DNA of 64,000 nt from Azolla caroliniana (Eukaryota; Polypodiophyta). The DNA lies in the NCBI GenBank assembly GCA_043228905.1, contig JBHGNT010000016.1:8184001-8248000 (forward strand). The letters run 5' to 3'. Shown here piece by piece: positions 22,004 through 32,755 of the stretch. The notes under the pieces were generated by a model. That model ran no database searches, was not told where the DNA came from, and worked only from the letters and a program-made list of their open reading frames with translations. Made by a program: the position numbers and the translations under genes. Numbering within the stretch: the stretch's first letter is position 1; each line of letters begins with the position of its first letter.

Positions 22004-24450
22004 TGGACGCGCTCTCGGATGAAGTGATAGTGTACTTCGATATGCTTCGTGGGCACATGGAATATGGGGTTTTGGGCCAGATGAATATTGCTCATGTTGT
22101 TGCAGTACATAAGAATCAGATCCTTGATGGGAACGCCAAGATCCTTCAAAATTCTTTTTAGCCACACGGCTTCACATGCAACGACGATCGCTCCCATGTA
22201 TTCAGCTTCTATGCTCGATTGTGCGACCGTCGATTGCTTCTTATTGCTCCATGAGATGGCTCCATTGTCGAGGGAGAAGACGAATCCTCTTGTTGATCGT
22301 CCGTCGGATTTATAGCCGGCCCAATCGGCATATGTGTACCCTTCGAGTCAAATGATCGTGACCAACTTATATAGGATACCGAAATCCATCGTGCCATGGA
22401 CATACCTAAGTACTCTCTTATCGCAATCGAGATGAACATTTCGAGGGTTCTACATGAATTGGCTAAGTAGACCGACCAAATAGCTAAGGTCGGGTCATGT
22501 GATGGTTAGATAGATTAAGTTGTCGATTAGTTGATAATACTGAGTTGGCTCACACTCTTCTGTTCCCGAGTTGGCATCGAGCTTAAGGTTGCGATCGAGG
22601 GGGCTTGAAACAGGTTTGCACTCAGTCATTCCGAACTTGTAGAGTAAGTTGAGAATGTAGTGCCGTTGGGAGATTAGTATCCCGACTAGTGTCCGAATTA
22701 CTTCGATACTGAGGAAGTAATGGAGCTCGTGCATATCTTTCATTTCGAATCTGCTGAATAGGAGTGATTTGACCTAATTGATGTCAGTTAGATTTTTTCC
22801 TTTGATGACCAGATCATCTACATAAAGGATGATGACAATCGGGTTGTCCGACTTGCTTTTGATCTAGAGGCAATTATCTGATTTTGACATTCGGAAGCCG
22901 ATTTGATGAAGATATTGGGTGTCCTTCAAGTGCCAGGCACACGGTGCTTGTTTGAGTCCATATAATGGCTTCTTGAGTCGGCAAACTGCAGTCGGATGCT
23001 TGGTTGATTCAAAATGAGGGGGTTGAATCATGAAAACCTCCTCTTCTAACTCACCTTGAAGAAAGGCGTCCTTTACATCCATTTGATGGAGGTGTCAGCC
23101 TTTAGCAGTTGCGAGAGCAATGACTGTCCGAATAGTTGACATTTTTGCCATCGGGGCAAAGGTCTCCTCATAATTGACTCCGTGTGTTTGAGCATATCCC
23201 TTAACTATGAGTCGTGCCTTGTAACGATTGATCGAGCCATCGACATTATATTTGACCTTGTAGATCCACCTCGAGTTGATCGCTTTCTTGCGTGTAGAGC
23301 GGGGAATGAGATCCCTTGTCTCGTTTTTGCAAAGTGTCTGCATTTCCTCATTCATGACTTTGACCCATCGTGGATCCTTGGCTGCTTCGGAAAAAGTTCT
23401 TGGTTCTTGGATAGACGTCACCTTCATCATAAAGGCATAATTATATGCTATATAGTCATCATAACCATATCGGCTGATCGGGTTTTTCTCTCGGGTGGAA
23501 CGACAAAGGTTCTCATTTGCAGCACCTATGGCTTTCTTAACTCCATTTGTCAGGATAATCGGGACATCAAGGCCTTCAAACTCACTATCGAGGGAGTGAG
23601 TAGACTCGTTGTCGACTGGATCTTCGTATTCCGGCATTTTGGCCTTTCCTTTGTCCAACTTTAGACTCGGCCGAGATGTGCTTTGATCGCTCAACGACTC
23701 TTGAGGTCCACTATGTCTGGTCGTTATTGGACTTTCTTCAAACATGTGTTGAAATCAATCTTCGTCTTTGATCTCTTGGTCGGCCAAGTTTAGGTCAACT
23801 GGGGTTGGCGTCGGAGTTGTCTCTGGTTCATACAAGGATGTCGATTCGTCAAAGACGACATCACAACTCACTCAAACTTTTCGAGTAGATGGGTTATAAC
23901 ATTTGTACCCCTTTTGTTCAAGTGAGTACCCTACGAGGATACATTTCTCCGATTTGGGGTTCGAGCTTTTGTCGTTTCTCGGCAGGAATATATACATAAG
24001 CGATTGAGCCGAATATCTTGACGTGGGATAAATCTGGCTTCTTTCCGAAGAACTTCTCGTGGGGTGTGACATCGTGTACCCAGAGGTTGTACAACTGTTC
24101 ATGAGGTAAACATCTGTGCTAGCCGCTTCTGCCCAGTACGACTTTGGCAGGTTCTTCTCGTTCATCATTGCCCATGCTACCTCTACTATGTGCCAATTCT
24201 TTCGTTTGGCTACTCCATTTTGTTGAGGTGTGTGTCGGCACGAGAATTCTCGTTGAATTCCTTCATTTTGGAGATAAGTTGTAATTTCGTCCGAGAAGTA
24301 CTCCTTGCCTTTGTCCGATCGAAGGCATCAAACATGCCGACCTGTTGCCTTTTCGACTTTGTTTTTGAATTTTTGGAAGTGGCCAAACACCTTGCTCTTT
24401 AGCCACATAGGGTAGATCCAGGTGTGCCTGGAGAAGTCATCGATGAACGT
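22004..24450 (-). pseudogene. C2 integrase core, reverse transcriptase and RNase H
   Basis: From 24450 downward: FIDDFSRHTWIYPMWLKSKV, SDKGKEYFS, PQQNGVAKRKN (24200), KCILVGYSLEQKGYKCY; RT start AAKDPRWVKVMNEEMQTL (23380), YKARLIVKGYAQTHGVNYEE, MDVKDAFLQGELEEEVFM (23082), catalytic LYVDDLVIK (about 22820); RNase H EAEYMGAIVVACEAVWLKRI and HIEVHYHFIRERVQAG, where it meets G1. Frame breaks occur at about 24180, 23750, 23090, 22745 and 22440, so it is dead. Confidence 0.85.
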
Positions 24451-24650
24451 TGTTGTGAAGATTCTGGGCTACGGTGAGAAACCGGGAGATATTGGAGGAA
24501 TCGGCAAGGTGCACCATGTGCACCCACTCTTGTAGAACTTGTATAGGGAATAGGGGCGCCTTTATGGCGCCGAACGGAAATAAAGTCGGGACGAAGGATC
24601 CCATGTATCACGGGATTTATCCCACATAGTCACGCGACCCTCACCTTGTT

Positions 24651-24660
24651 CTATAAAAGG
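24651..24660 (+). promoter_or_regulatory. N2 LTR TATA box
   Basis: CTATAAAAGG about 200 bp into the LTR, consistent with an LTR promoter. Confidence 0.5.
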
Positions 24661-25295
24661 GAGGGCGCGCTTCTTGTACAGGGGTTCCCACCCGCTGGGT
24701 CCCAAACAATTTTGCTCTTTACTTAGGGGTTCCACGGAGTTCCCTCTACGGGCTCTGTGTTCTTTGTATTACAGTATTAGTCTGTCTCTTTCTCGTAGTG
24801 TCAGTTTTTGTTTTCGTTTCCATCTGTGTATCTCCATTCCTATCTCTGTTAGGGTTTTGGGTGTTGGTGTTCTTTGTTAGGGTTAGGGCGTGAGTTCGTC
24901 TATGGACGTGAGTGAGTGAGCGCAGCCAGGGCGGCAGACATCGCACGCACTATCTTTGGTTTCTTGTAGGTTTCTTGTGGGTTTCTGTGGCGTTTCGGTG
25001 TGTGTGGGTGTGCGGTGGTGGTGTTGGTTCCCGTTGGTCGCGTCGAGCCCGTGTGTCGGGCAATCCGTTGGCAAGTCTCTCTCCTTGTTGCGCAAGACCC
25101 TTCTCGTACCGGTTAGCCCGTGCGCTTCCGGCAGGCGGCTTGGCGACAGGAGGCGGTCGTTCTGGGAGGAGGCATGCCCTGCCCAAGGATCCCGTTGTGC
25201 GAATGAGCCCTGGTGCTCCCGATCGATCCTGGGATGCAGGCTCCCTCTTCCTCTCTGTGTGAAGCCGGCGCGGTAACGAGCAATGTGTACATATA

Positions 25296-25628
25296 TGTTA
25301 TACATGTATCCCCGATACATACTAAGTGTGAAAAGGCCAAAACTGGTCTTCCACTTAGTTGTGTGGGGAGAGAGAGAGTGTGTGAGTTAGTGAGTGTGAG
25401 AGAGCGAGTGTCTATGTTCTCCCTGTGTGGTTTTTCCCCCCCTTTTTGCCTTTGTTGCAGAGATTTACCTCTCTCTCTTCTTATAATCTCCACCCAGATG
25501 TATCAATTGAATCCCTTTGTCATTCACCCCCTATTCCTCTCGTGCACTCCTTCTTCATCCTTGACTGTCAGTGCATTACGATCAAGAGCATATTGTCTCT
25601 TGATTTTCTGCTCTATTGATTGTCATCA
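25296..25628 (+). repeat. C4 5' LTR
   Basis: TGTTATACATG...TTGTCATCA, 333 bp; pairs with 28018-28347. Contains a GA-rich run near 25370-25410. Confidence 0.9.
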
Positions 25629-25629
25629 A

Positions 25630-25645
25630 TGGTATCAGAGCGAGA
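25630..25645 (+). other. C4 primer binding site
   Basis: TGGTATCAGAGCGAGA one base after the 5' LTR; the first 12 bases are the standard initiator-Met tRNA complement. Confidence 0.9.
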
Positions 25646-26330
25646 GAGACAACGAGGGAAGCTTTGGAGTCGGAAACAACAAGCGTCCGAGACTCGTAGC
25701 GGCGTAGGAGATTCGTGTGGTAAGCGTTGGAATATCGGGCTCGGCTGAAGCATCTACCTACTGTTGGGCATCTCCAGCATCTTCAACATTGAAGAAAGGA
25801 ACATGCTATTCACAGGTATTTCCCTTGGTTAAACTCTCTAATTATCCATCATATCCGAAACATTTTTTGGGTGGAAATAAGTTGTGGTGGGAGAGACCCC
25901 TGCCACATTTGCAAGAGAGATTTGGGGTTAATGTGAATGCATAGCAAAGCCGATGCCTACAGTTTGTGGTTCGGCAGATGTATGTGAGTCAATGTCGTTG
26001 CTACATTTGGAAGAGAAATTTGGGGTCAATGTGAATGTATAACAAAGCAGTTGCCTACAATTTGTGATTGGGAGATGTATGCTAGTCAATATTGTTGACA
26101 TTTCAGAAATTATATGTCTTTAAGTGGTGCTTGTTATATGCAAGATTGGTATCAGCCCTCTTTGACAGTTCATAGCTGATATTTTGGAAGTTGTATGCTT
26201 TCAATGGTGTGTGTTGCACGAAAATAAAAAAATAAAAAAATTGGGTATCAATTGTTTGACTGTTTGCCATAAGCTAGTTGGTTACTAGTTTTTGTTGCCC
26301 AATCGTTGCTTGATATTGTCGTTCACTCCT
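25646..26330 (+). other. C4 5' leader
   Basis: Untranslated region between primer site and gag. It contains two imperfect repeats around TTTGGGGTTAATGTGAATG (25920) and TTTGGGGTCAATGTGAATG (26019). No gene. Confidence 0.6.
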
Positions 26331-27888
26331 ATGGAGTCTGAAATGTTGGATGTATCTAGTAGCACTTATGTTGCTCGTAATAGTTCAAGTAAGAACTATT
26401 CATTTTTGGGAAAAGATCATATTGAGATCCGGAAATTTGATGGATCTAATTTTGCTTTGTGGAAGAATTAGATGCGAATTTATTGGTTCAAAGAAAGCAA
26501 ACGAGGCCCCTAGGTGGCAAAGCGAAGAAGCCGAATGACATGGATGATGATGATTGGGAGGAACTTGATGCCTTGACCATGTCCACTATAAGACTGCACT
26601 TGGCGGATAGTGCCTACTTTACTGTTTTAGACAGCCAAAACTCCGAAGAACTTTGGAAAAAACTATGCAATACCTATGAGAAGGAGACTGCAGCAAACAA
26701 GGTGTATTTGATGAGAAAGTTATATGACCTTCGTATGAAGGATACGGATAGTATTGTGTCTCGTTTAAATCAGTTTGATGCATTATGGTTGCAATTGCAA
26801 GCTCAGTAAATGACCATGGATGATGAGCTGAAAGCGGTATTTTTGCTATGCACATTGCCTAGCTCATGGGACACATTTTGCACCGCTATTAGTGCTAGTG
26901 TACCAAACGGGAAATTGGTGTATAATGACATAAGTGGAGCACTATTGGGTGAAGAAATACGTAGGAAATCTATGGTTTGCTCACAAGTTGGAGATGCATA
27001 TAATGTTCAAGATGCTGGTTATGGTAAAAACCAGCAACGTGGTAGAAGCCAAACCAGAAATAGTCATGGAAATCATGACAAGAGCAGAAGTAAGTCTAGG
27101 AAGAGACTTGTGGAATGCCATTATTGCCACAAGAAGGGTCATATTAAGAAAGACTATTATGCCTTGAAGAACAAAGAAAAGGAAAAGAGTAAAACTCATG
27201 GTGATGGGCAACAATTGGTTGCTTCATCATCTTCGTTGAAACTAGAGGAAATAAATGTTGCATGCGATGATGGTGTTGACATCTTGGTCATGGATGATGA
27301 TGCTACCTATGTTGAGGCTAATATTGCTCATGCGTTTGCTCATACATGGTTGTTGGACTTTGGTGCTTCATTTCATGTGACTCCACATAGAGAGTGGTTC
27401 ACACAATACGAAGCTAAATCACTTGGTACAGTCTGACTTGGAGATTCACATCAGTGTGATGTGATTGGCATCGGAGATGTCATGGTACAATTTTCTGATG
27501 GCTCTCAGTTTACCATACAAAATGTACGCCATGTGCCTGAGCTAACTCGTAGCTTAATGTCTGTTGGACAGTTTGATAACATTGGTTTTAAAGTGATTTT
27601 TGCTACCCAGTCCTTTCGTATTACGAAAGGAAATATGGTTATTGCTAAAGGGAACAAAGTTGGTTCACTGTATCCTTTAGTTGTCCATCAAAAGGAGCAT
27701 CTTTTGACAGTCATAGAACAACCTATGACTTGCATTTGGCATGGCCATTTAGGTCACATGTCTCGTACTGGAATGGAAACATTAGCTTGGAGAAGGTTGT
27801 TTCTCGCGAAAATGTTGCAGATGCATTGACTAAGGCCTTACCACAAGATGCATTGGAGCATTGTTGTTACTTGATGGGCATTACTTAG
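26331..27888 (+). pseudogene. C4 gag-protease with fused RNase H tail
   Basis: Gag begins MESEMLDVSSST at 26331 and shows KFDGSNFALWKN, then a TAG (about 26468) and a frame change. The rest (26483-27829) gives LHLADSAYF, the UBN2-type gag core, a zinc knuckle CHYCHKKGHIKKDY in which the last Cys is Tyr, the protease site WLLDFGASFHVT (usual DSGA altered to DFGA), and WHGHLGHMSRTGMETL of the pre-integrase domain. At about 27790 it joins LEKVVSRENVADALTKALP, the end of RNase H, ending at 27888. The join removes integrase and RT. Confidence 0.85.
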
Positions 27889-28017
27889 TACCTTACGTTA
27901 CACACTTGCTGTGTACATTGTGTAACATGCCCATCAGGTGGGAGGTATAGGTCTAGGTCTTGTACAGGTCAACCTTCCATTATTTGTACTCCTAGTTTAG
28001 GCCTTTTAGTGGGAGAT

Positions 28018-28347
28018 TGTTATACATGTATCCCTGATATATACTAAGTGTGAAAAGGCCAAAACTGGTCTTCCACTTAGTTGTGTGAGGAGAGAGAGTG
28101 AGTGAGTTAGTGAGTGTGAGAGAGCGAGTGTCTATGTTCTCTCTGTGTGGTTTTTTCTCCCCTTTTGCCTTTGTTGCAGAGATTTACCTCTCTCTCCTCT
28201 TGTAATCTCCACCCAGCTGTATCAATTGAATCCCTTTGTCATTCACCCCCTATTCCTCTCGTGCACTCCTTCTTCATCCTTCATTGTCAGTGCATTACGA
28301 TCAAGGGCAGATTGTCTCTTGATTTTCTGCTCTATTGATTGTCATCA
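28018..28347 (+). repeat. C4 3' LTR
   Basis: 330 bp, starts TGTTATACATG after a purine tract, ends TTGTCATCA. It matches the 5' LTR with about a dozen substitutions. Confidence 0.9.
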
Positions 28348-28696
28348 ATATATGCGTGTGTGTCCCCGGTTGGCGTAGGGTTGTGTGTGTGTGTGTGTGT
28401 GCGTGTGAGGGTGCGGTTAACCGGGCCATGACCCGTGTCACTTTTGGCCCTTGTACATACGAACAAAAGGGCGGTAAGGATGGGTGAGCGCCTTCTCACT
28501 CTGCGAACGGTCACCGGTCGCTTCCGAGGAGAAACCGAAACCGGCCGGCAAGGTCTGACCCGGACACCATTTGGGCCCAAACCGGCCGACAGCACGGCAT
28601 GCTTAGGAGGATTTGGTCCTCCGGAAACTCCACTCTTGGTCCATGACCCCGGTGGTCCCGCTTGGATCCAACATGCAAGGGCAGATCTCCACGTCA

Positions 28697-29200
28697 ACGT
28701 GACATAATATCGGCATCCGCCGAATGTGGTTGTTTGTGCCGGTCCCCATACATCTGAATGAACTACATCCAGGATCCCTTTGCTCACATTTCTCTCTTTC
28801 AGGAACGGTTGTCGGTGTCGTTTACCGAATTGGTAGGCTTCACATACGCTTGCAATCACCTTTTCGGTAAAAGTCGGGAGTCCGATGATGACTCCTTTCA
28901 ATTGTGTTCCTTTAAGCTTCTGGAGATTGATGTGGTTGATTCTCTTGTGTCATAGTTTCAGGTCCATTTCGACGTTGAGGCCTTTTGCAAACATGGCCGA
29001 TATCACCTCATTCGACTCGAGGATGAACATTTGGCCTCCTCATCGACCGTGAGTTATGAGTAGATCATCTTTTTCAACGAAGCACCCTTCATTGTTGAAC
29101 CGCACTTGCATGCCTTGTTCTACTATCTGGCCGACCAAGACCAGATTTTTCATGATGGTTGGGACATGCAAGACGTTCTTGAGGTAGGTTTGTTTGCTGA
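28697..29200 (-). pseudogene. C2 protease end, pre-integrase and integrase N-terminus
   Basis: Minus strand reads YLKNVLHVPTIMKNLVLVGQ (about 29180), FGKRHRQPFLKERNVSKGIL and LDVVHSDVWGPAQTTTFGG (about 28760), ending RYYVT at the N2 insertion. This is the standard copia order between protease and integrase core. The pre-integrase HxxxxC zinc ligands are only partly clear. Confidence 0.8.
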
Positions 29201-29915
29201 TGTCGTGATGTTGCATGTTCAGTGGGAGAAAAAGTAAAAATGTGTGGTTCCACGCACATTACACAAATACTTGTAAAAAATGGAAATAAATCAAGAATAA
29301 ATAATCCTAAGGCCTAATGGCATTGAGTGCATATAGAGAGGTGCAAGTAGGATTTGAACCTTGCACCTCCAAGATAGATGGCAATTAACTTACCACTAAA
29401 GCTACTACCAAGTGCTCTAGATTTTGTATATTTCCTTGTCATATTCAGTATTCCATAGGAAACAAATGTACAAAACCATGGGTTTTAAGCCTATGGTTTT
29501 GTGCATGCCACAAGAAAAACCATGTGCCCAAAAACCATGGGTCCAAGCCCATGGTTTTGTGCATGTTTGAAGCATGGATAGACCTATAAAAACCCTTCTA
29601 AGGCTTGTGTAAGGGGGGCTCAAGATGTGATATCACCATCATCATCACCATCAATATAAAATTCTTCTTATAATTATAATTCTTATTGTTCTTCTTCTTT
29701 TCTCATTGATCAATATTATCATACTTCTTATTGTTCTTCTTATAATCGTCAATCTTTCGATCTTCTCAAGTGTAACAATGTTTCCTTGACTCTAAAATTG
29801 ACATTGTCCTCTTTTCGATAACTTGGCGAACGTCCTCCTAGGCGCAAACGTTCTCCCCAGTCCAAGACCCCGACGGTCACACTCAAGTAGCACACACACG
29901 CGCATCTTTGCAACA
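29201..29915 (+). repeat. N3 5' LTR
   Basis: TGTCGTGATGTTG...TTTGCAACA. It contains an antisense tRNA-like segment (29341-29411), two strong hairpins around ACCATGGG/CCCATGGT (29475-29565), TATA-like CTATAAAAACCC at 29585, and T-rich, TTC-rich downstream sequence. Confidence 0.85.
29341..29411 (-). other. Antisense tRNA-like module in N3 5' LTR
   Basis: Minus strand: TAGCTTTAGTGGTAAGTTAA (A-box-like) and, about 30 bases later, AAGGTTCAAATCC (B-box-like), with flanking GGTGCAAG/CTTGCACC pairing as a T-arm-like stem. The A-box end matches the 3' end of the SINE (TAGCTTACCCTAGTGGTAAG). Confidence 0.6.
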
Positions 29916-29920
29916 TCTCT

Positions 29921-29938
29921 TGGTGAACCTAACGTGAA
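29921..29938 (+). other. N3 primer binding site
   Basis: TGGTGAACCTAACGTGAA, five bases after the LTR; two differences from the N1 site. Confidence 0.7.
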
Positions 29939-29953
29939 GAGTGGTAGGGGAGG

Positions 29954-30601
29954 ATGAAGATTGATGATGAATATCTCGTGGAGGCAATGTCAAAGATAAT
30001 GATAGAATTTTCAAGAGAAGGGAAAAGACCAGATGCGGCCCAACAAGTCGTCGAAAGTGTGGTCGAGCGAGTCGGTTGTTTCGACAGGGGCAATGTCCAA
30101 TTTTTTCTAGAAACCTACAATGTCGAGATGGATTCGAGAGGTGTAAACGAATATATGAGGCTGGAGTAGTTTTGTCGGGTGGTGGATGAACCGATCTACA
30201 AAGAGGTAAAAGAGCTTCGAGAAGCTCATGATTCGTGGGTGAATTTCACGGAGGCTCTATTGGAGGCATATGGCGACAATAGAACGAAGGGACGAGGTCA
30301 GTGTGAGTTTGACCAGTGGATGGCATCGGTGAAGACCCACCAAGGCACGACACAAGCATTCCTAGACTTCGAGCGTCATTTTTCTCAACTCTCGGAGTAG
30401 GAACAAAGATTGGTGGGGGTGGATAAGGTGTTGTTGTTCGTGAAGTCGATCAATCAAAGGGAAAGGATGGCAATCAGACTCAAATTTGAAGAAGATTACG
30501 ATGCAAATGGCCTCACCAAGGATTGGACCAAAGTGGAAAGAGTATGCCGACTACACGATAAGAGGAAGACGAGATTCTCATCGCAACAACACAACTCATG
30601 A
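29954..30601 (+). pseudogene. N3 gag
   Basis: One frame, broken only by TAG at 30167 and 30398. It begins MKIDDEYLVEAMSKIMIEFS, then RVGCFDRGNVQFFLETYNVE (cf. N1 gag FGGKEATSYLEAY), WVNFTEALLEAYGDN and FLDFERHFSQLSE, ending RFSSQQHNS* at 30601. The final stop overlaps the next ATG (ATGA at 30598). Both internal TAGs could derive from CAG. Predicted capsid-like helical protein of about 215 residues; no zinc knuckle is seen. Confidence 0.65.
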
Positions 30602-31800
30602 GGGATGGTGAAAGGAGGACAAGATGCGACTACACACTACCACCAAAGGAAGAAAGCTCGAAGAGGGAAGGTTCCACAATACTCGACATAGAAGTCTTTA
30701 TGAGAGAGGCATTCGAGAACTTAAAGGCACAAGTTAAGGTTGAAGAGAAGCTTCAAAAGGAGCAAAAACGGAGGAAAATGGTGATCGAGGAAGAAGAGAC
30801 CTCCCAACAAATGCGGAGTAATGATACGGCCAATACGAAGGCCCAGGTTCGGTGCGACAATACCACGGGAGAAGGTGTGGAACAAGCCACCTTCTCGACT
30901 TACGGAGGAACAACGATCAAGAGAAAGGCCGAAGACTCGAGAGTGGGAAATTCCGCTTTAAGAGTGGATGAGCATTTCGGAACACACGTTGTGTCCGAAA
31001 TATCGAGTGAAGAAGGTGCAAGCATGAGCAAAGCTTGCGTGATCGAGGGAGATAAAGAGTGCACGGCCGATGTGATTGAGGCAGTAGCCACGAGGAACGA
31101 CATCGCGTCGGAGATGGCAATGGACGAGTCCACGGCGGATGGCCGTGTCGAGACTTTCGCAACACTTGACCTAGAGACTTGGGCAGTTGCGTTCGAGAGC
31201 CAACATGAGACCCAAGAGACGGAGAGTGGTGGGGAAGAAAAGATTGAAGCCAATGCGAATAAAAACGTTGAGGGAAAGATGGCTATGGATGAGTCGACGG
31301 TGACCGATGGTGCCGAGGTTCTCCCCACAATTGTTCCTGAGACTTCGGCAGTTGTGCCCGAGTGCCAACGTGAGACCCGAGAGACGGAAGGTGGTGGCGG
31401 GAAATCGAAGGACCGAAATGATGATGAGGACGAAGAGGAGGATCACCACAGATGAAGGGATCCCTCCACACCGATTCCGGAGACTTCGGCAGTTGTGCCC
31501 GAGAGCCAACATAAGACCGGACAGATGGAAGGTGGCACCGAGGAGATGAGGGTCAAAACCAGCGCATACGGAGTAACGGTGGCCAACAAGGAGGCCAAGA
31601 ACAAAGCTACAATAGAGTTCGATGAAGAGCCAGAGAGCAACAAGGAAGGAAGAACCGGAATACAATTTGGATGGAAGATGATGCAGTTGGTATTCCAACC
31701 CGAACGGAAGCCAACCCGGATGGGAGCTGATCAACCGGGCCCGACCCAACGGAAACCTGGACATAACCCAATCGTCCGAGTCCGATTCGGCCGAATGTGA
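30598..31800 (+). CDS. N3 acidic repeat-containing frame (unknown function)
   Basis: Starts at ATGA overlapping the gag stop, in the -1 frame relative to gag. Open for 285 codons to TGA at 31453, then open again in the same frame to 31800. It is rich in Glu, Lys and Thr. Coiled-coil-like sequence occurs at residues ~45-65 (EEKLQKEQKRRKMVIEEEE). Two ~45-residue repeats begin MAMDESTADG and MAMDESTVTDG, and a third partial copy lies after the stop (PETSAVVPESQH). An acidic end (DDEDEEEDHH) precedes the stop. No protease, nuclease or envelope motif was recognised. It could be a domesticated linker or a captured host segment; whether it is translated is unknown. Confidence 0.5.
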
Positions 31801-32072
31801 ATCCAAACGAAGGCCGACCAAGCCAGAAGCTGATTGGTCGAGACCGATCCAAACAGAAGTTCAGTCGGCCTAGCCGAAGGTCGAAGCAGACGAGCCGCGA
31901 CACCCGGTCGAGGATGTTGAGCATGAGGAAAGGCAAACAAGAGACATGTTCAAAGTAGCGGACAAAAAGATGGTGCGGGCGAGGCACAAGAAAGGAGGAA
32001 ATCAAAGACCAACCACCTTTGACCTTGCCACATCACTCTTTTCTTCTTGGCACATACTAGAGGATGTGCAAT

Positions 32073-32086
32073 TTGGTGGGGGTGGA
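32073..32086 (+). other. N3 polypurine tract
   Basis: TTGGTGGGGGTGGA immediately before the 3' LTR. Confidence 0.7.
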
Positions 32087-32755
32087 TGTCGTGATGTTGC
32101 ACGTCTAGTGGGAGAAAAAGTGAAAAAGTGTGGTTCCACGTACATTACACAAATACTTGTAAAAATGAAAATAAATCAATAATAAATAATCCTAGGGCCT
32201 AATGGCATTGAGTGCGTATAGAGAGGTGCAAGTAGGATTTGAAACTTGCACCTCCAAGATAGAAAGAAATTAACTTACCACGAAAGGTACTACCAAGTGC
32301 TCTAGATTTTATATATTTCCTTGTTATATTCAGTATTCCATAGGAAACAAACGTACAAAACCGTGTACACAAAACCATGGTTTTAAGCCTACGGTTTTGT
32401 GCATGTCATAAGCAAAACCATGTGCACACAACCATGGGTTTAGCCCATGGTTTTGTGCAGGTTAGAAGCATGGATAGACCTATAAAAACCCTTGTAAGGC
32501 TTGTGTAAGGGGGGGGCTCAATATGTGATATCATCAGCATCACCATCAATATAATATTCTTCTTCTTATATTATTCTTCTTGTTTATCTTCTTCTCGAGT
32601 GTACAAATTTCTGATCTTCTCAAATGTAACATTGTTTCCTCAAATCTTACATTCACATCGTCCTCTTCTCAATAACTTGATTGTCATCCTCCCTGGTCCG
32701 AGACCCCGGTGGTCCCATTCAAGCGAAGCACGCACGCACACACATCTTCACGACA
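32087..32755 (+). repeat. N3 3' LTR
   Basis: TGTCGTGATGTTGCACG...CTTCACGACA, 669 bp. It carries the same antisense tRNA-like module (about 32225-32294) and the ACCATGG hairpins (32375-32455) as the 5' LTR. Length differences lie mainly in the TTC-rich part. Confidence 0.85.

Larger units (their letters stand above)
25296..28347 (+). mobile_element. Copia derivative C4 (gag-protease only), ATATA target duplication
   Basis: 3052-bp element with 333/330-bp LTRs, flanked by ATATA at 25291-25295 and 28348-28352. A canonical initiator-Met primer site and a polypurine tract (GTGGGAGAT before 28018) are present. Coding covers gag, protease and the start of the pre-integrase domain, then jumps to the last ~35 codons of RNase H. 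Integrase and reverse transcriptase are missing, so it would need another copia element's enzymes. LTRs differ at roughly a dozen positions by eye. Confidence 0.9.
24451..28696 (+). mobile_element. N2: solo LTR (about 1.19 kb) carrying nested copia C4
   Basis: Without C4 and one copy of its duplication, 24451-25290 plus 28348-28696 forms one ~1.19-kb block, TGTTGTGAAG...CACGTCA, flanked by ACGT (24447-24450 and 28697-28700); AACGT also fits if the end is shifted by one base. It splits C2 integrase exactly between YYVT and FIDDFSRH. It has a TATA box (CTATAAAAGG, 24651) and no coding domain or second LTR, so it is best read as a solo LTR left by LTR-LTR recombination. Its last ~70 bases resemble the N3 LTR end (GACCCCGGTGGTCCC), so it probably belongs to an N1/N3-like lineage. 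Confidence 0.7.
29201..32755 (+). mobile_element. N3: gag-only LTR retrotransposon with an extra acidic frame
   Basis: 3555 bp with LTRs of 715 bp (29201-29915) and 669 bp (32087-32755). It splits the C2 protease coding region. Primer site at 29921 and purine tract at 32073-32086 show plus orientation. Inside are only a gag-like frame (29954-30601) and an acidic, repeat-bearing frame (30598-31800); no protease, RT or integrase was found. It shares primer site and gag style with N1, so an N1-like element may have been its helper. No clear target duplication (left GCTGA, right CCGTC). Confidence 0.8.

Noticed and set aside
24883-25493. Several overlapping 70-145 codon frames in N2
   Set aside because: Both strands are open in GC-rich LTR sequence; no domain, and the region fits an LTR leader.
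29201-32755. N3 as a host gene flanked by repeats
   Set aside because: Matching LTRs, primer site and purine tract show it is an LTR element.
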